DNA of 64,000 nt from Actinacidiphila yeochonensis CN732 (lineage in GTDB: Bacteria; Actinomycetota; Actinomycetes; Streptomycetales; Streptomycetaceae), in the NCBI RefSeq assembly GCF_000745345.1, contig NZ_JQNR01000005.1, positions 1,178,001-1,242,000 of the forward strand, given 5' to 3'. Below, one piece after another: positions 55,119 to 62,724 of the stretch (positions are counted from its first letter, which is position 1; every line of letters starts with the position of its first letter). Both the position numbers and the translations under genes were made by a program. The notes under the pieces were generated by a model. It saw only the letters and a list, made by a program, of their open reading frames with translations, had not been told where the DNA came from and made no database searches.

Positions 55119-55691
55119 ATGGGGGACGAGGGGTTCGCCCTCCCGCGACAGCGGCCGCAGGGGCCGCTGGAGATCGGGATGGGCCGGCAGTGGCGCTTCT
55201 ACCGGGTGGTGGCGATCCCCGGAGCGGTGTCGGCCGTGCGGCTCTTCTTCGGACACGGGGCGGACTGGTGGGCGTCCCTGTTCCTCTGCGTCCTGATCGT
55301 CGTGCTGTGGGTCTCCATGCTGCTACGGCAGTGGCGCTGGCGCGCCAAGGGGGCGCTGCTGCGGATCGACGAGCGGGGCCTGACCATCGTCGGCCGCCGG
55401 ACCGTGCCGTGGGCGGACATCGCCGAGGTACGTCTGACCCGCAAGTCCTCATGGGAGGGCGTGGTCTTCGTCGGGCGGCCGGGCGTCGAACTGCCCTGCT
55501 TCCGCATCGTCCTTCTCACCGTCCGGCGTCCTGACCGTGCCGCCCGAAAACTGGCCGGGCAGTGGGGCAGTCCGCTGGTCCTCTTCCCGACGCTGCTGGA
55601 CGTCCCGGCCCAGGGGATCATCGACGCGGTCCACCGCTACGCCGCCGGCATCCCCATCCACGGCGCCACCCCCTACGCGGCCGCCGCCTGA
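55119..55691 (+). CDS. PH-like-domain membrane protein, copy 2
   Basis: A 190-residue paralogue of the preceding protein: two membrane helices (about 28-45 and 50-67) and a PH-like domain (GALLRIDERGLTIVGRRTVP, WADIAEVRLTRKSSWEGVVF). Its upstream region repeats that of copy 1: a CTAGCCT against CTAACCT element about 30 bases before the ATG and the AGGGGGTTGC ribosome region. A tandem duplication that included the promoter is the simple explanation. Confidence 0.75.
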   Translation: MGDEGFALPRQRPQGPLEIGMGRQWRFYRVVAIPGAVSAVRLFFGHGADWWASLFLCVLIVVLWVSMLLRQWRWRAKGALLRIDERGLTIVGRRTVPWADIAEVRLTRKSSWEGVVFVGRPGVELPCFRIVLLTVRRPDRAARKLAGQWGSPLVLFPTLLDVPAQGIIDAVHRYAAGIPIHGATPYAAAA

Positions 55692-55737
55692 CACCGGCCG
55701 CCGCCTGATCCGCCGCTCCGGCGTCACCAGCCCGGCG

Positions 55738-56121
55738 TCACCACGCGGCGGGAGCCCCGGCCGGGAAGCCGACGCCGTCGGGGCCGGGGCCATGGGAGTT
55801 CGGGCCCTGGTAGCTCGCACCGCACATGAACACCAGCATGAGGATGCCCCCGACGAGGGGGACGAAGCTCAGGAGCAGGAACCAGCCCGAGCGGTTGGTG
55901 TCGTGCAGCCGCCGTACGTGGACGGCCAGGGTGGGGACGAGGACGGCCAGCCAGTAGAGGGCGAAGAGAGAGGCGGCGACCTCGGAGCCCGACAGCCCCA
56001 GGAGCACGAGGAGGACGCCGTAGACGCACACGTTCACCAGGACGTACATCCAGTACTCCTGACGGGTGGCGCGCCCCGAGAAAACGGCGTACTTCCTGAG
56101 CGCTTCGATGTACCAACGCAC
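55738..56121 (-). CDS. DUF805 membrane protein
   Basis: A 127-residue DUF805 protein (RWYIEALRKYAVFSGRATRQ, EYWMYVLVNV, VRRLHDTNRSGWFLLLSFVP) with about three to four membrane helices and the family's RRLHDTNRSGW loop. The tail GPNSHGPGPDGVGFPAGAPA is Gly/Pro-rich. GTG 56121 is chosen, with GGGGGGA seven bases upstream. Family function unknown. Convergent with the PH-like pair, divergent from nadE. Confidence 0.88.
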   Translation of the reverse strand: MRWYIEALRKYAVFSGRATRQEYWMYVLVNVCVYGVLLVLLGLSGSEVAASLFALYWLAVLVPTLAVHVRRLHDTNRSGWFLLLSFVPLVGGILMLVFMCGASYQGPNSHGPGPDGVGFPAGAPAAW

Positions 56122-56348
56122 GGCGAGTCCCCCCAAGGACATGTTCGGACGTACCCGTCGTCACAGAAAGAAAGCGGTCAGGCGACAGAGCGTAGGGTTC
56201 CGGTTCGCCTTCCGTCAAAGGGAAAGCGGCCTGCCCGCCCGCGCGCCCGGCTCCGGTGGGGGAGCGTGGGCGGGGCCGGGCGGGGCCGGGCGGGGGTGCG
56301 GGTGAGTGCGGGTGCCGGGTGGGGAAGGACGGAAGGTACCGTACGCCG

Positions 56349-57194
56349 ATGAGCAACCTCAGGCAGCGGATCGCCACCGAACTCGGCGTCAGTGCAACTG
56401 TTGAGCCCAAGGCCGAGATCCGGCGGCGGGTGGACTTCCTCAAGGAGTACCTGCGGTCCACGCCCGCGAAGGGCTTCGTGCTCGGGATCAGCGGCGGCCA
56501 GGACAGCACCCTGGCCGGGAGGCTGTGCCAGCTGGCGAGCGAGGAGCTGCGCGCCGAGGGCCACGAGGCCGCCTTCGTCGCGGTTCGGCTGCCCTACGGG
56601 GTGCAGGCGGACGAGGCGGACGCGCAGACCGCGCTGGCGTTCATCCGGCCCGACCACTCCGTCACGGTGGACGTCAGGCCGGGAGCGGACGCCGTCGCGG
56701 CGCAGGTGGCGCTCGGCCTGGGCGGGCTGCTCGACGGCGCGGCCGGGCTGCGGGACTTCGTGCGCGGAAACGTCAAGGCGCGCGAGCGGATGGTGCTCCA
56801 GTACGCGATAGCCGGGCAGCTGGGCATGCTCGTCGTGGGCACCGACCACGCGGCCGAGGCGGTCACCGGCTTCTTCACCAAGTACGGCGACGGCGGCGCG
56901 GACGTCACCCCGCTGACCGGTCTCACCAAGCGGCAGGGCGCCCGGCTGCTGGCGGAGCTCGGCGCTCCGGCGAGCGTCTGGGAGAAGGTGCCGACGGCCG
57001 ACCTTGAGGACGACCGTCCCGCGCTGCCGGACGAGGTGGCCCTCGGCATGACCTACGGCCAGATCGACGACTACCTGGAGGGCGCCGAGGTCGCGCCCGA
57101 GGTGGCCGCGAGGCTGGAGTCGGTCTACCTCGCGACCCGGCACAAGCGGGCCGTGCCGGTCACGCCGTTCGACGGCTGGTGGCAGCAGGACTGA
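56349..57194 (+). CDS. nadE: Ammonia-dependent NAD synthetase
   Basis: A 281-residue NAD synthetase that lacks a glutaminase domain, so it uses ammonia to amidate nicotinic-acid adenine dinucleotide. The ATP-pyrophosphatase P-loop is SGGQDS (48-53). Other landmarks: [40 protein letters not shown] and [20 protein letters not shown] (56337-56342) six bases before the ATG suggests a leaderless transcript, although GGAAGG is also near. Followed by an 8-bp repeat tract and a strong two-way terminator. Confidence 0.95.
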   Translation: MSNLRQRIATELGVSATVEPKAEIRRRVDFLKEYLRSTPAKGFVLGISGGQDSTLAGRLCQLASEELRAEGHEAAFVAVRLPYGVQADEADAQTALAFIRPDHSVTVDVRPGADAVAAQVALGLGGLLDGAAGLRDFVRGNVKARERMVLQYAIAGQLGMLVVGTDHAAEAVTGFFTKYGDGGADVTPLTGLTKRQGARLLAELGAPASVWEKVPTADLEDDRPALPDEVALGMTYGQIDDYLEGAEVAPEVAARLESVYLATRHKRAVPVTPFDGWWQQD

Positions 57195-57218
57195 GGCGGG
57201 GTGCGCTCGTCGTTCACG

Positions 57219-57258
57219 GAGCGGGTGAGCGGGTGAGCGGGTGAGCGGGTGAGCGGGC
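57219..57258. repeat. 8-bp tandem repeat GAGCGGGT, five copies
   Basis: GAGCGGGT repeats five times (last copy GAGCGGGC) between the nadE stop and the terminator. Such a tract is prone to copy-number change. Confidence 0.9.
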
Positions 57259-57261
57259 GGC

Positions 57262-57302
57262 GCTGAGGCCGACCGGGCCGAAGGGGCCCGGCCGGCCTCA
57301 GC
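57262..57302. terminator. Bidirectional terminator between nadE and acidic protein gene
   Basis: GCTGAGGCCG-A-CCGGGCC pairs with GGCCCGG-C-CGGCCTCAGC, an ~18-bp stem with one mismatch and a short loop, between two convergent genes. Confidence 0.85.
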
Positions 57303-57320
57303 GCACCGCCCGTTCGCCGT

Positions 57321-58220
57321 TCAGCGCTTGGCGCGGCCGGCCTTCGCCGTGGCTCCGGCCTTGGCGTCGGACGGCTCCTCGGCCTCGGCTTCCTCGGCCT
57401 CGTCCCCAGCCTCGGCCTTGTCGTCGGCGTCGGCGTCGGTCTCGGTGTCGGCGTCGGTCTCGGTGTCGGCCTTGTCCTCGGCGGCGGTCTCGGCCTCGGC
57501 GTCCTTCGCGTCGGCCGAACCCTCGGCCTCCACCGCGGCGGCGGTCTCCTCGGCCTCCACCGCGTCCTCGGTGGCGGCCTCCGCGGCCGGCTCCTCGTCC
57601 TCGAAGTGGGCGTCGAGGAGCGTGTCGAGCCGCGTGGCCCACTCCTTGAGGGTGCCGCGGGAGGGCGCGTCGACCTCGACCTGGTACCAGCGCCGCTCGG
57701 TGGTGTAGGCGGTCACCGTGAAGCGCTTGCCGAAGCGGGCCGTGTCGATCTCGACGGCGCCCAGCTCGTCCCAGGTGAAGTCCGCCTCCTCACCGTCGAG
57801 CCCGAAGCGGATGCCCTTGCGGTCGGCCGTGACGAAGGCACGCCGGTCGCGCGCCTCGAAGTCCGGCTCGCCGCCGTCCTCCTCGGCGTCCTCGGCCTTC
57901 TCCGCGCTCTGGGCGTCCCCTTCGGCGTCCAAGGCCGCCTCGGCAGCCTTGGGAGCCGCCTCCTCGGCCGCCGTGTCGGCTGAAGCGTCGGCCGGCTCCT
58001 CGGCGGTCTCCTCGGCGGGTTCGTCGGCGGGCGCGGCCGGCGCTGCCGGGGCGTCCTTCGGGGTGCCGGGCGCGTCCACGGCCGCCGGCTCCGCCTCGGA
58101 GCCCGGCTGCGGGCGGTCGGCGGCCGGTGCCGGCGGCGGGGTCAGCCCGGGGACGTACGCCGGATCGACGCCTGCGGCGGGCACGGACGGTGTGATCGAA
58201 CCTATGCGCTGCTGCTCCAC
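57321..58220 (-). CDS. Acidic-tailed protein with a PH-like central domain
   Basis: A 299-residue protein. It begins EQQRIGSITPSVPAAGVDPA, then a Pro/Ala/Glu-rich stretch to ~105. A compact central domain (about 110-195) follows: DRRAFVTADRKGIRFGLDGE, FTWDELGAVEIDTARFGKRF, TAYTTERRWYQVEVDAPSRG. The last ~95 residues are almost only Glu/Ala/Asp (ADTETDADTETDADADD). No catalytic motif or membrane segment is seen. The central strands look PH-like. GTG 58220 is chosen because a -10-like CATACT lies seven bases upstream. Function unknown. Confidence 0.65.
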   Translation of the reverse strand: MEQQRIGSITPSVPAAGVDPAYVPGLTPPPAPAADRPQPGSEAEPAAVDAPGTPKDAPAAPAAPADEPAEETAEEPADASADTAAEEAAPKAAEAALDAEGDAQSAEKAEDAEEDGGEPDFEARDRRAFVTADRKGIRFGLDGEEADFTWDELGAVEIDTARFGKRFTVTAYTTERRWYQVEVDAPSRGTLKEWATRLDTLLDAHFEDEEPAAEAATEDAVEAEETAAAVEAEGSADAKDAEAETAAEDKADTETDADTETDADADDKAEAGDEAEEAEAEEPSDAKAGATAKAGRAKR

Positions 58221-58425
58221 GGCAAGCAGTATGGCCGATGAAGCTGTGCCCGCAGTAAGCGCGCAAGGTAACAACATGGCAGCCCTCGGACTCCCCGCCC
58301 GCCCACCGCCGCACTTTTCGGGCGGGCGCGGACAGCGGTCCGCGGAAGTCGCCGTCCCCCACGGCAGAGTGAACGTCCGAACGGGAGTTGACATCTGCCC
58401 CGGGAGGGCGCGGGCGGCGCGGAAC

Positions 58426-59805
58426 TCACACGACGCCGGCCGCGCGGGCCGCGGCGAGCCAGGCGGGGAAGCGGGCGGTCAGCGCGTCGTACAGCTCCGC
58501 GTCCGGGTGGCGGCGCGGGTCGTCGCCGGCGGCGAAGAAGCCGGCGTTCGGTGTGGTCCGGCCGCTGAGCTCCTCCAGGGAGCTCAGGTACCGCAGCCGC
58601 TTCGCGGAGCCGAAGCCGACGAACTGCCAGAAGACGGGGAGGCCGCTGCTGCTCTGGAGCAGCCGCTTGACGGCGCCCCGGTCGGCGGGGACCCCGTCGG
58701 TCTGGAAGATGACGAACGCCGGGTCGGTCGCCCCGCACTGCCTGTAGTGGTCCAGCACCGCCCGCATCGCCGGCGCGTAGGAGGTGCCGCCCCAGCTGAG
58801 GTGCCGGTGCAGCTGCTGGACGCGTCCGGTGTGGTTGTCGAGCGAGATCTCGGAGAAGAGGTCGACCTTGCCGGAGAAGAAGACGACGGGCACGACACCG
58901 TCGTCGTCCAGGTTGGCGGACAGGCCCAGGACCTGGTCGGCGAGGTGCTGCATGGCACCGCTGCCGTAGTGGCCGGACATGCTGCCGGAGTGGTCCATGA
59001 CCAGGTAGACGGCCGCCCGCTGCCCGGCCAGGCCCTTCTTCTGGAGCGACACCCCCGCCTGCTTGTACAGGCTGACCAGGGCCGGCGCGGCCCGCTGCAC
59101 CTTCTCCAGGCTGATCGCCGGCGCGCCCGTGCCCGCGCCCGTGCCCGCGCCCCGTCCCGGCCCGGGGCCGCCGCCCGCGCCTACGCCCGTTCCGGTTCCC
59201 GCGCCTACGCCCGTTCCCGTGCCCGTTCCCGTCCCGGAGCCGCCGCCCGCGCCAGTACCCGTTCCCGGCGTCTCGACCTGCCCCGCGCCGAGCGCCTGCG
59301 CCGCCTGCGCCATCCCGCCCGGGTACCCCTGGTCCTCCGCCCGTACGGTCCAGCCGCCGGTGGCGCCGAGGAGCCGCCGCCAGCCGCCGCCGTGCCGGGT
59401 GAGCCGCGCGACCAGTACGGCGCTGCCGGCCGGGTGAGCGGTCGGCGGCTGGTAGGGGAGCGTGCCCCCGGCCGAGGACACGGTGAGCCGCGGCTGCCCG
59501 TCGGGGGTGCGCGCCGGGTCGGTGCGGACCAGCACGGCGACGGTCCGCACCTCCGCCGGCACCGCCGCGAAGTCGATCCGGACGGTGCTCCGGCGCACCT
59601 CCACCCCGTCCCCGCCGGGCGCGCCGGCGGATACCAGGCCGCTGCCGGGCCGCACCCTCCCGTCGGCGGTGAGCAGCGCCACCGCCACCTCCGCGCCGCC
59701 GTCCGCCACCTCGACGCGGGCCTCGGGGCCGTCGAGCCGGGCGCTGCCGCCGGGCGCGAGCCCGCTGCCGGTGCCGCCGCCCGATACGTTGCCGGAGCCG
59801 TTCAT
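58426..59805 (-). CDS. TerD-like/VWA protein (tellurium-resistance TerF type)
   Basis: A 459-residue protein: N-terminal TerD-like domain (about 14-155; LAPGGSARLDGPEARVEVAD, VRTVAVLVRTDPAR), a Gly/Thr linker (181-228, many GTGTG units) and a C-terminal von Willebrand A domain with the MIDAS motif DHSGS (271-275), then FQTDGVPADRGAVKRLLQSS. This is the TerF/TerY-type layout; such proteins belong to ter stress modules, bind divalent metal and act as chelation or protein scaffolds. No other ter gene is next to it. ATG 59805 fits the domain start. Confidence 0.82.
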   Translation of the reverse strand: MNGSGNVSGGGTGSGLAPGGSARLDGPEARVEVADGGAEVAVALLTADGRVRPGSGLVSAGAPGGDGVEVRRSTVRIDFAAVPAEVRTVAVLVRTDPARTPDGQPRLTVSSAGGTLPYQPPTAHPAGSAVLVARLTRHGGGWRRLLGATGGWTVRAEDQGYPGGMAQAAQALGAGQVETPGTGTGAGGGSGTGTGTGTGVGAGTGTGVGAGGGPGPGRGAGTGAGTGAPAISLEKVQRAAPALVSLYKQAGVSLQKKGLAGQRAAVYLVMDHSGSMSGHYGSGAMQHLADQVLGLSANLDDDGVVPVVFFSGKVDLFSEISLDNHTGRVQQLHRHLSWGGTSYAPAMRAVLDHYRQCGATDPAFVIFQTDGVPADRGAVKRLLQSSSGLPVFWQFVGFGSAKRLRYLSSLEELSGRTTPNAGFFAAGDDPRRHPDAELYDALTARFPAWLAAARAAGVV

Positions 59806-59958
59806 GGCTGCCTCCCCATCGGGCCGCCGCCCCCTGCGGCCGGCCCGCGTGCCACTGTGGCACCGGCGTGGAGCGTTGAGGTCAGGGTTCCTTCCCGGTT
59901 GTGTCACAGGGCCGTCGGGGCCGCCGCGGGGGTGCCCCGGATGTGTGAGGATCACCGC

Positions 59959-60711
59959 GTGGGCATGGGGTGGGGAACAGCTGGGGCCCGGGCCGTGCGC
60001 CGCGCCCTCCCGGTGCTGCTCGCCGCGGCGGTCGCGCTGCCGCTGGCGGGCTGCCGGGGATCGGGCGAGGCGCCGCGGGCACGCACGGCGGCGGGCGGGG
60101 CCGTACCGGAGACGACGGCGGCACCGGGGACGTCCGGCACGCCGTCCCCGCCCGCCCCGGCCGGCACACCCACGCCGCCGTCCTTCCTCGTCCACGCCGA
60201 GACCCTGCCGCCCTGGGGCCTGTCCGGCGAGCCCGGCGGCAGGCCGGCCACGCCGCGGGCGTCCTCGCCGGCCCCCCGAGGCGGCATCTGCCCCGTCTCC
60301 GGGCTGCTGGTCTCCGGGGAGGTGCCGGACGCCGCCATGGGACTGCGGGTGCTGACCGTCAGCCTCACGGACTGCTCCGAAGACGACCGTGTCGTCAGCG
60401 GCTACCCGCAGCTGGAGGTGCTGGGCACCGACCACCGCCCGGTGCACGTGGACGTGCACCACGGCATCACCGTCACCGACGCGGTCGACGACCCCGCGCC
60501 CACCACCCTGCGGCTGCACCCGGGGGAGCGGGTGGTCGCCGCGCTGGCCTGGCGGAACCTCGTGACGGGCACGGGGGAGGGCACCGACGCGCCGGTCGTC
60601 GGCAGCGCGCTGCGGATCACCGTCGACGGGGCCGCGCAGACCGTGCCCGCCACCCTCGACCTGGGCAGCGCCGCCCGCCTCGACGTCACCGCCTGGTACC
60701 AGGCCGACTGA
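59959..60711 (+). CDS. Lipoprotein, DUF4232-like
   Basis: A 250-residue lipoprotein: signal RRALPVLLAAAVALPLAGC with lipobox, a Pro/Ala/Thr-rich linker (to ~105), then an Ig-like domain (GLRVLTVSLTDCSEDDRVVS, YPQLEVLGTDHRPVHVDVHH, TLRLHPGERVVAALAWRNLV) resembling DUF4232. Two cysteines (SLTDC and ICPVSG) may pair. Function unknown. GTG 59959 has GAGGA eight bases upstream. The stop lies inside the first unit of a 10-bp tandem repeat. Confidence 0.75.
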   Translation: MGMGWGTAGARAVRRALPVLLAAAVALPLAGCRGSGEAPRARTAAGGAVPETTAAPGTSGTPSPPAPAGTPTPPSFLVHAETLPPWGLSGEPGGRPATPRASSPAPRGGICPVSGLLVSGEVPDAAMGLRVLTVSLTDCSEDDRVVSGYPQLEVLGTDHRPVHVDVHHGITVTDAVDDPAPTTLRLHPGERVVAALAWRNLVTGTGEGTDAPVVGSALRITVDGAAQTVPATLDLGSAARLDVTAWYQAD

Positions 60712-60780
60712 CCGGCCCTGACCGGCCCTGACCGGCCCTGACCGGCCCTGACCGGCCCTGACCGGCCCTGACCGACCCCG
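60709..60780. repeat. 10-bp tandem repeat, six exact copies, at lipoprotein gene end
   Basis: ACCGGCCCTG is repeated six times at 60711-60770 and continues degenerately (ACCGACCCCG) to 60780. The tract begins with the lipoprotein stop codon. A gain or loss of units would not alter the protein. Confidence 0.92.
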
Positions 60781-60875
60781 ACCGGCCCCACCGACCGACC
60801 GGCCCGCCGGACAGCGCGGCGCCCCGCCGCGGGGGGTGCCCCTATGGGTTTAGTCAACCTGCGTGGGACGGCGCC

Positions 60876-61130
60876 TCAGCTGTCGGTTGCCGGTTCGGCT
60901 CCGGTGTGTGCGTAGATCCAGCCGGCCGGGGCATCGGTGGAGCGGACGGCTTCGTAGACATGCCGATTCGGGCCCGCTGGTCCGCCGCTCGCCCGCAAGG
61001 GCGAGGGTGGCGTCCCGTCCTGGAGGAGGTGCACGATCTTGGTGCGGCCTTCGAAGGGGCCACCGACGACGGGGATGCCGACGGTGTTGTTGACAGTCTC
61101 GCCGGTGAGCCAGCGATTGACGGTCGTCAT
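60876..61130 (-). CDS. Small hypothetical protein next to IS element
   Basis: An 84-residue protein reading TTVNRWLTGETVNNTVGIPV, VGGPFEGRTKIVHLLQDGTP, HVYEAVRSTDAPAGWIYAHT. The GGPFEGR opening and closing Trp-Ile-Tyr strand recall small phage-encoded proteins that begin with GGPxDG, but I cannot name it. No strong ribosome site precedes ATG 61130; ATG 61160 is also possible. It lies 66 bp beyond the transposase stop on the same strand, and may be a passenger or a remnant. Confidence 0.45.
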   Translation of the reverse strand: MTTVNRWLTGETVNNTVGIPVVGGPFEGRTKIVHLLQDGTPPSPLRASGGPAGPNRHVYEAVRSTDAPAGWIYAHTGAEPATDS

Positions 61131-61196
61131 GTGCTCGGAGTCTTCGGCGGCCATGAACACAGCGGATCACGGGCGATGCTGGGTGGACAAGAGGGC

Positions 61197-62399
61197 TCAG
61201 GTCGTGGCGGCGGACCGGGATTCATAGAAGGTTCCGTCGCGGAGCATGGCGAACAGGACGTCGGCCCGGCGTCGGGCGAGGCAGAGCAGGGCTTGGGTGT
61301 GGTGTTTGCCCTGGGCGATCTTCTTGTCGTAGTAGGTCCGGGAGTCCGGGTCGGCGAGGGCGGCGAACGCGGAGAGGAAGAAGGCTCGTTTGAGCTGCTT
61401 GTTTCCTCGTCTGGAGGGTTGTTCGCCGCGGATGGAGGAGCCGGAGCTGCGGGTGGCGGGGGCGAGGCCGGCGTAGGCGGCGAGGTGGGCTGCGGAGGGG
61501 AATGTGCTGCCGTCGCCGACGTCGATGAGGATGCGGGCTCCGGTCCTGACGCCGATCCCGGGCATGGACGTCAGGACCTGGGAAAGAGGGTGGGCCTCCA
61601 GGAGTTCCTGGATCCGGGCGGCGAGGAGTTTGCGTTGGTCGAGGACAGCAGTCAGGGAGCCGGCGAGGCTGGGGACGATCAGTGCGGCAGCGTCGGTGCC
61701 GGGGACGATGACGGTCTGCTCGTCCAGTGCCGTGAGGATGTCGTCGACCAGCCGTTCGGCCATGCGCGGAGCTTTCGGGCGTATCAGGGTCACCAGCTGC
61801 CGGCGTCCGGCCTTGCGGATCTGGGCCGGAGACCCGAACCGTCCCAGCAAGGTCAGGACGGCCGGGTGCTGGATGCGCGGGCCGAGGACTCGCTCCAGGT
61901 GGGGGTGGATCTGGGTGAGCAGGCCGCGGAGCCGGTTGCTGATGCGGGTGGCCTCGCCGGCCAGGTCGTCGTCGAAGCCGACGATCATTTCCAGCTCGGC
62001 GATGGTCTCGTCTTCCAGGTCGACCGAGCGCAGCGTGTGCGGCATCACGCGGGCGGCGTCGGCGATGACGAAGGCGTCGCGGGCGTCGGTCTTGGCCTCG
62101 CCGGGATACAGGTCGGCGATCCGCCGCATCGTCAGGCCGGGCAGGTAGGCGACCGGGCAGCCCATGTCCCGGGCTACTGCGAGCGGCAGGGCGCCGATGG
62201 AGGCGGGCTGGTCGACCACCACCAGCACGGTCCCGTGCTTGGCCTGGAGTTTGCCGAAGACTTCGCGGAGCTTGGGCTCGCTGTTGGGCAGCCGCTTGTC
62301 GAACGCCTTCTTCCCGGCCGGGGTGACGGCGGTGGCGTGGTGTTCGCCCTTGCCGACGTCCAGGCCGAGGAAGGCTCCGATGTCGCTGGTGTCGATCAC
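61197..62399 (-). CDS. IS110-family transposase (DEDD recombinase)
   Basis: A 400-residue transposase. The RuvC-like DEDD domain has Asp14 in FLGLDVGKGEHHATAVTPAG, VVVDQPASIGALPLAVARDM and YPGEAKTDARDAFVIADAAR (the paired Asp). A coiled middle follows, then the Transposase_20 domain (LTSMPGIGVRTGARILIDVG, FPSAAHLAAYAGLAPATRSS, PSRRGNKQLKRAFFLSAFAA, with the catalytic-type Ser before RRGN). Complete and without frameshift, so possibly active. GTG 62399 is chosen; the frame is open to 62561 through the folded non-coding end. Confidence 0.93.
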   Translation of the reverse strand: MIDTSDIGAFLGLDVGKGEHHATAVTPAGKKAFDKRLPNSEPKLREVFGKLQAKHGTVLVVVDQPASIGALPLAVARDMGCPVAYLPGLTMRRIADLYPGEAKTDARDAFVIADAARVMPHTLRSVDLEDETIAELEMIVGFDDDLAGEATRISNRLRGLLTQIHPHLERVLGPRIQHPAVLTLLGRFGSPAQIRKAGRRQLVTLIRPKAPRMAERLVDDILTALDEQTVIVPGTDAAALIVPSLAGSLTAVLDQRKLLAARIQELLEAHPLSQVLTSMPGIGVRTGARILIDVGDGSTFPSAAHLAAYAGLAPATRSSGSSIRGEQPSRRGNKQLKRAFFLSAFAALADPDSRTYYDKKIAQGKHHTQALLCLARRRADVLFAMLRDGTFYESRSAATT

Positions 62400-62522
62400 G
62401 TGCGTCCTCTGGTTGGTCCCGCCCGGCCGTCCCACGGCACCGATCGCCACATCCACATTACGAAGAGCCTCCCGACCTGCGGACAAGCCGGTGGTCATGC
62501 CCCTAATCAGCGGTCTGTCGAT

Positions 62523-62617
62523 GCCTCCGGGACCGGTGACACCACCCCCCAGGCCATGCATTCAACAGGGGGGAGCAGTCATGCCGGTCCCGGAGGCCGG
62601 GAGCCCCGTTGCGGGGC
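62523..62617 (-). ncRNA. Candidate IS110 bridge RNA segment
   Basis: Read on the minus strand, towards the transposase. First comes a 6-bp hairpin (GCCCCG with CAA loop, 62617-62603). Then follows a long one: a perfect 14-bp stem GCCTCCGGGACCGG (62597-62584 with 62536-62523), an internal loop broken by a TGAC/GTCA pairing, a C6/G6 stem, and a 17-base terminal loop with AATGCATGG. A stem with an internal loop, upstream of an IS110 recombinase, is the form of the target- or donor-binding loops of bridge RNAs. Expression and guide matches are not shown here. Confidence 0.5.
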
Positions 62618-62680
62618 CACCAAAAAGGTAATGGGGGTGCGGCGGGGCGCTGAGGGCGAGCCGTGAGCGGCGGGCGCGGC

Positions 62681-62697
62681 TCGTCACCACACGTGAC
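62681..62697 (-). terminator. Short hairpin after glpK
   Basis: CGTCAC-CACAC-GTGACG forms a 6-bp stem with a five-base loop 28 bases after the glpK stop. A weak candidate terminator. Confidence 0.4.
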
Positions 62698-62724
62698 GGA
62701 CCGTCATCAACCCGCTCCCGCAGG

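Larger units (their letters stand above)
61150..62640 (-). mobile_element. IS110-family insertion sequence (ends approximate)
   Basis: One transposase gene with ~45 bp of short end downstream and ~240 bp of non-coding DNA upstream. This asymmetry is usual for the IS110 group, which has no clear terminal inverted repeats and makes no target duplication. The ends cannot be set from this sequence alone. It is set between glpK and a small gene and does not seem to interrupt a known one. Confidence 0.75.
62400..62724. other. Non-coding: IS110 upstream end and glpK 3' flank
   Basis: No protein gene. From 62400 to about 62640 it is the IS110 upstream end with several hairpins; GCCGT-GGG-ACGGC (62426-62438 on the complementary strand) is one further small stem. 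From 62641 to 62724 it is the region after glpK, with a short terminator-like hairpin. Confidence 0.6.

Noticed and set aside
57718..59958. Plus-strand frame continuous with the lipoprotein gene
   Set aside because: It is antisense to the acidic protein and TerD-VWA genes; only the part from GTG 59959 has a signal peptide and domain.
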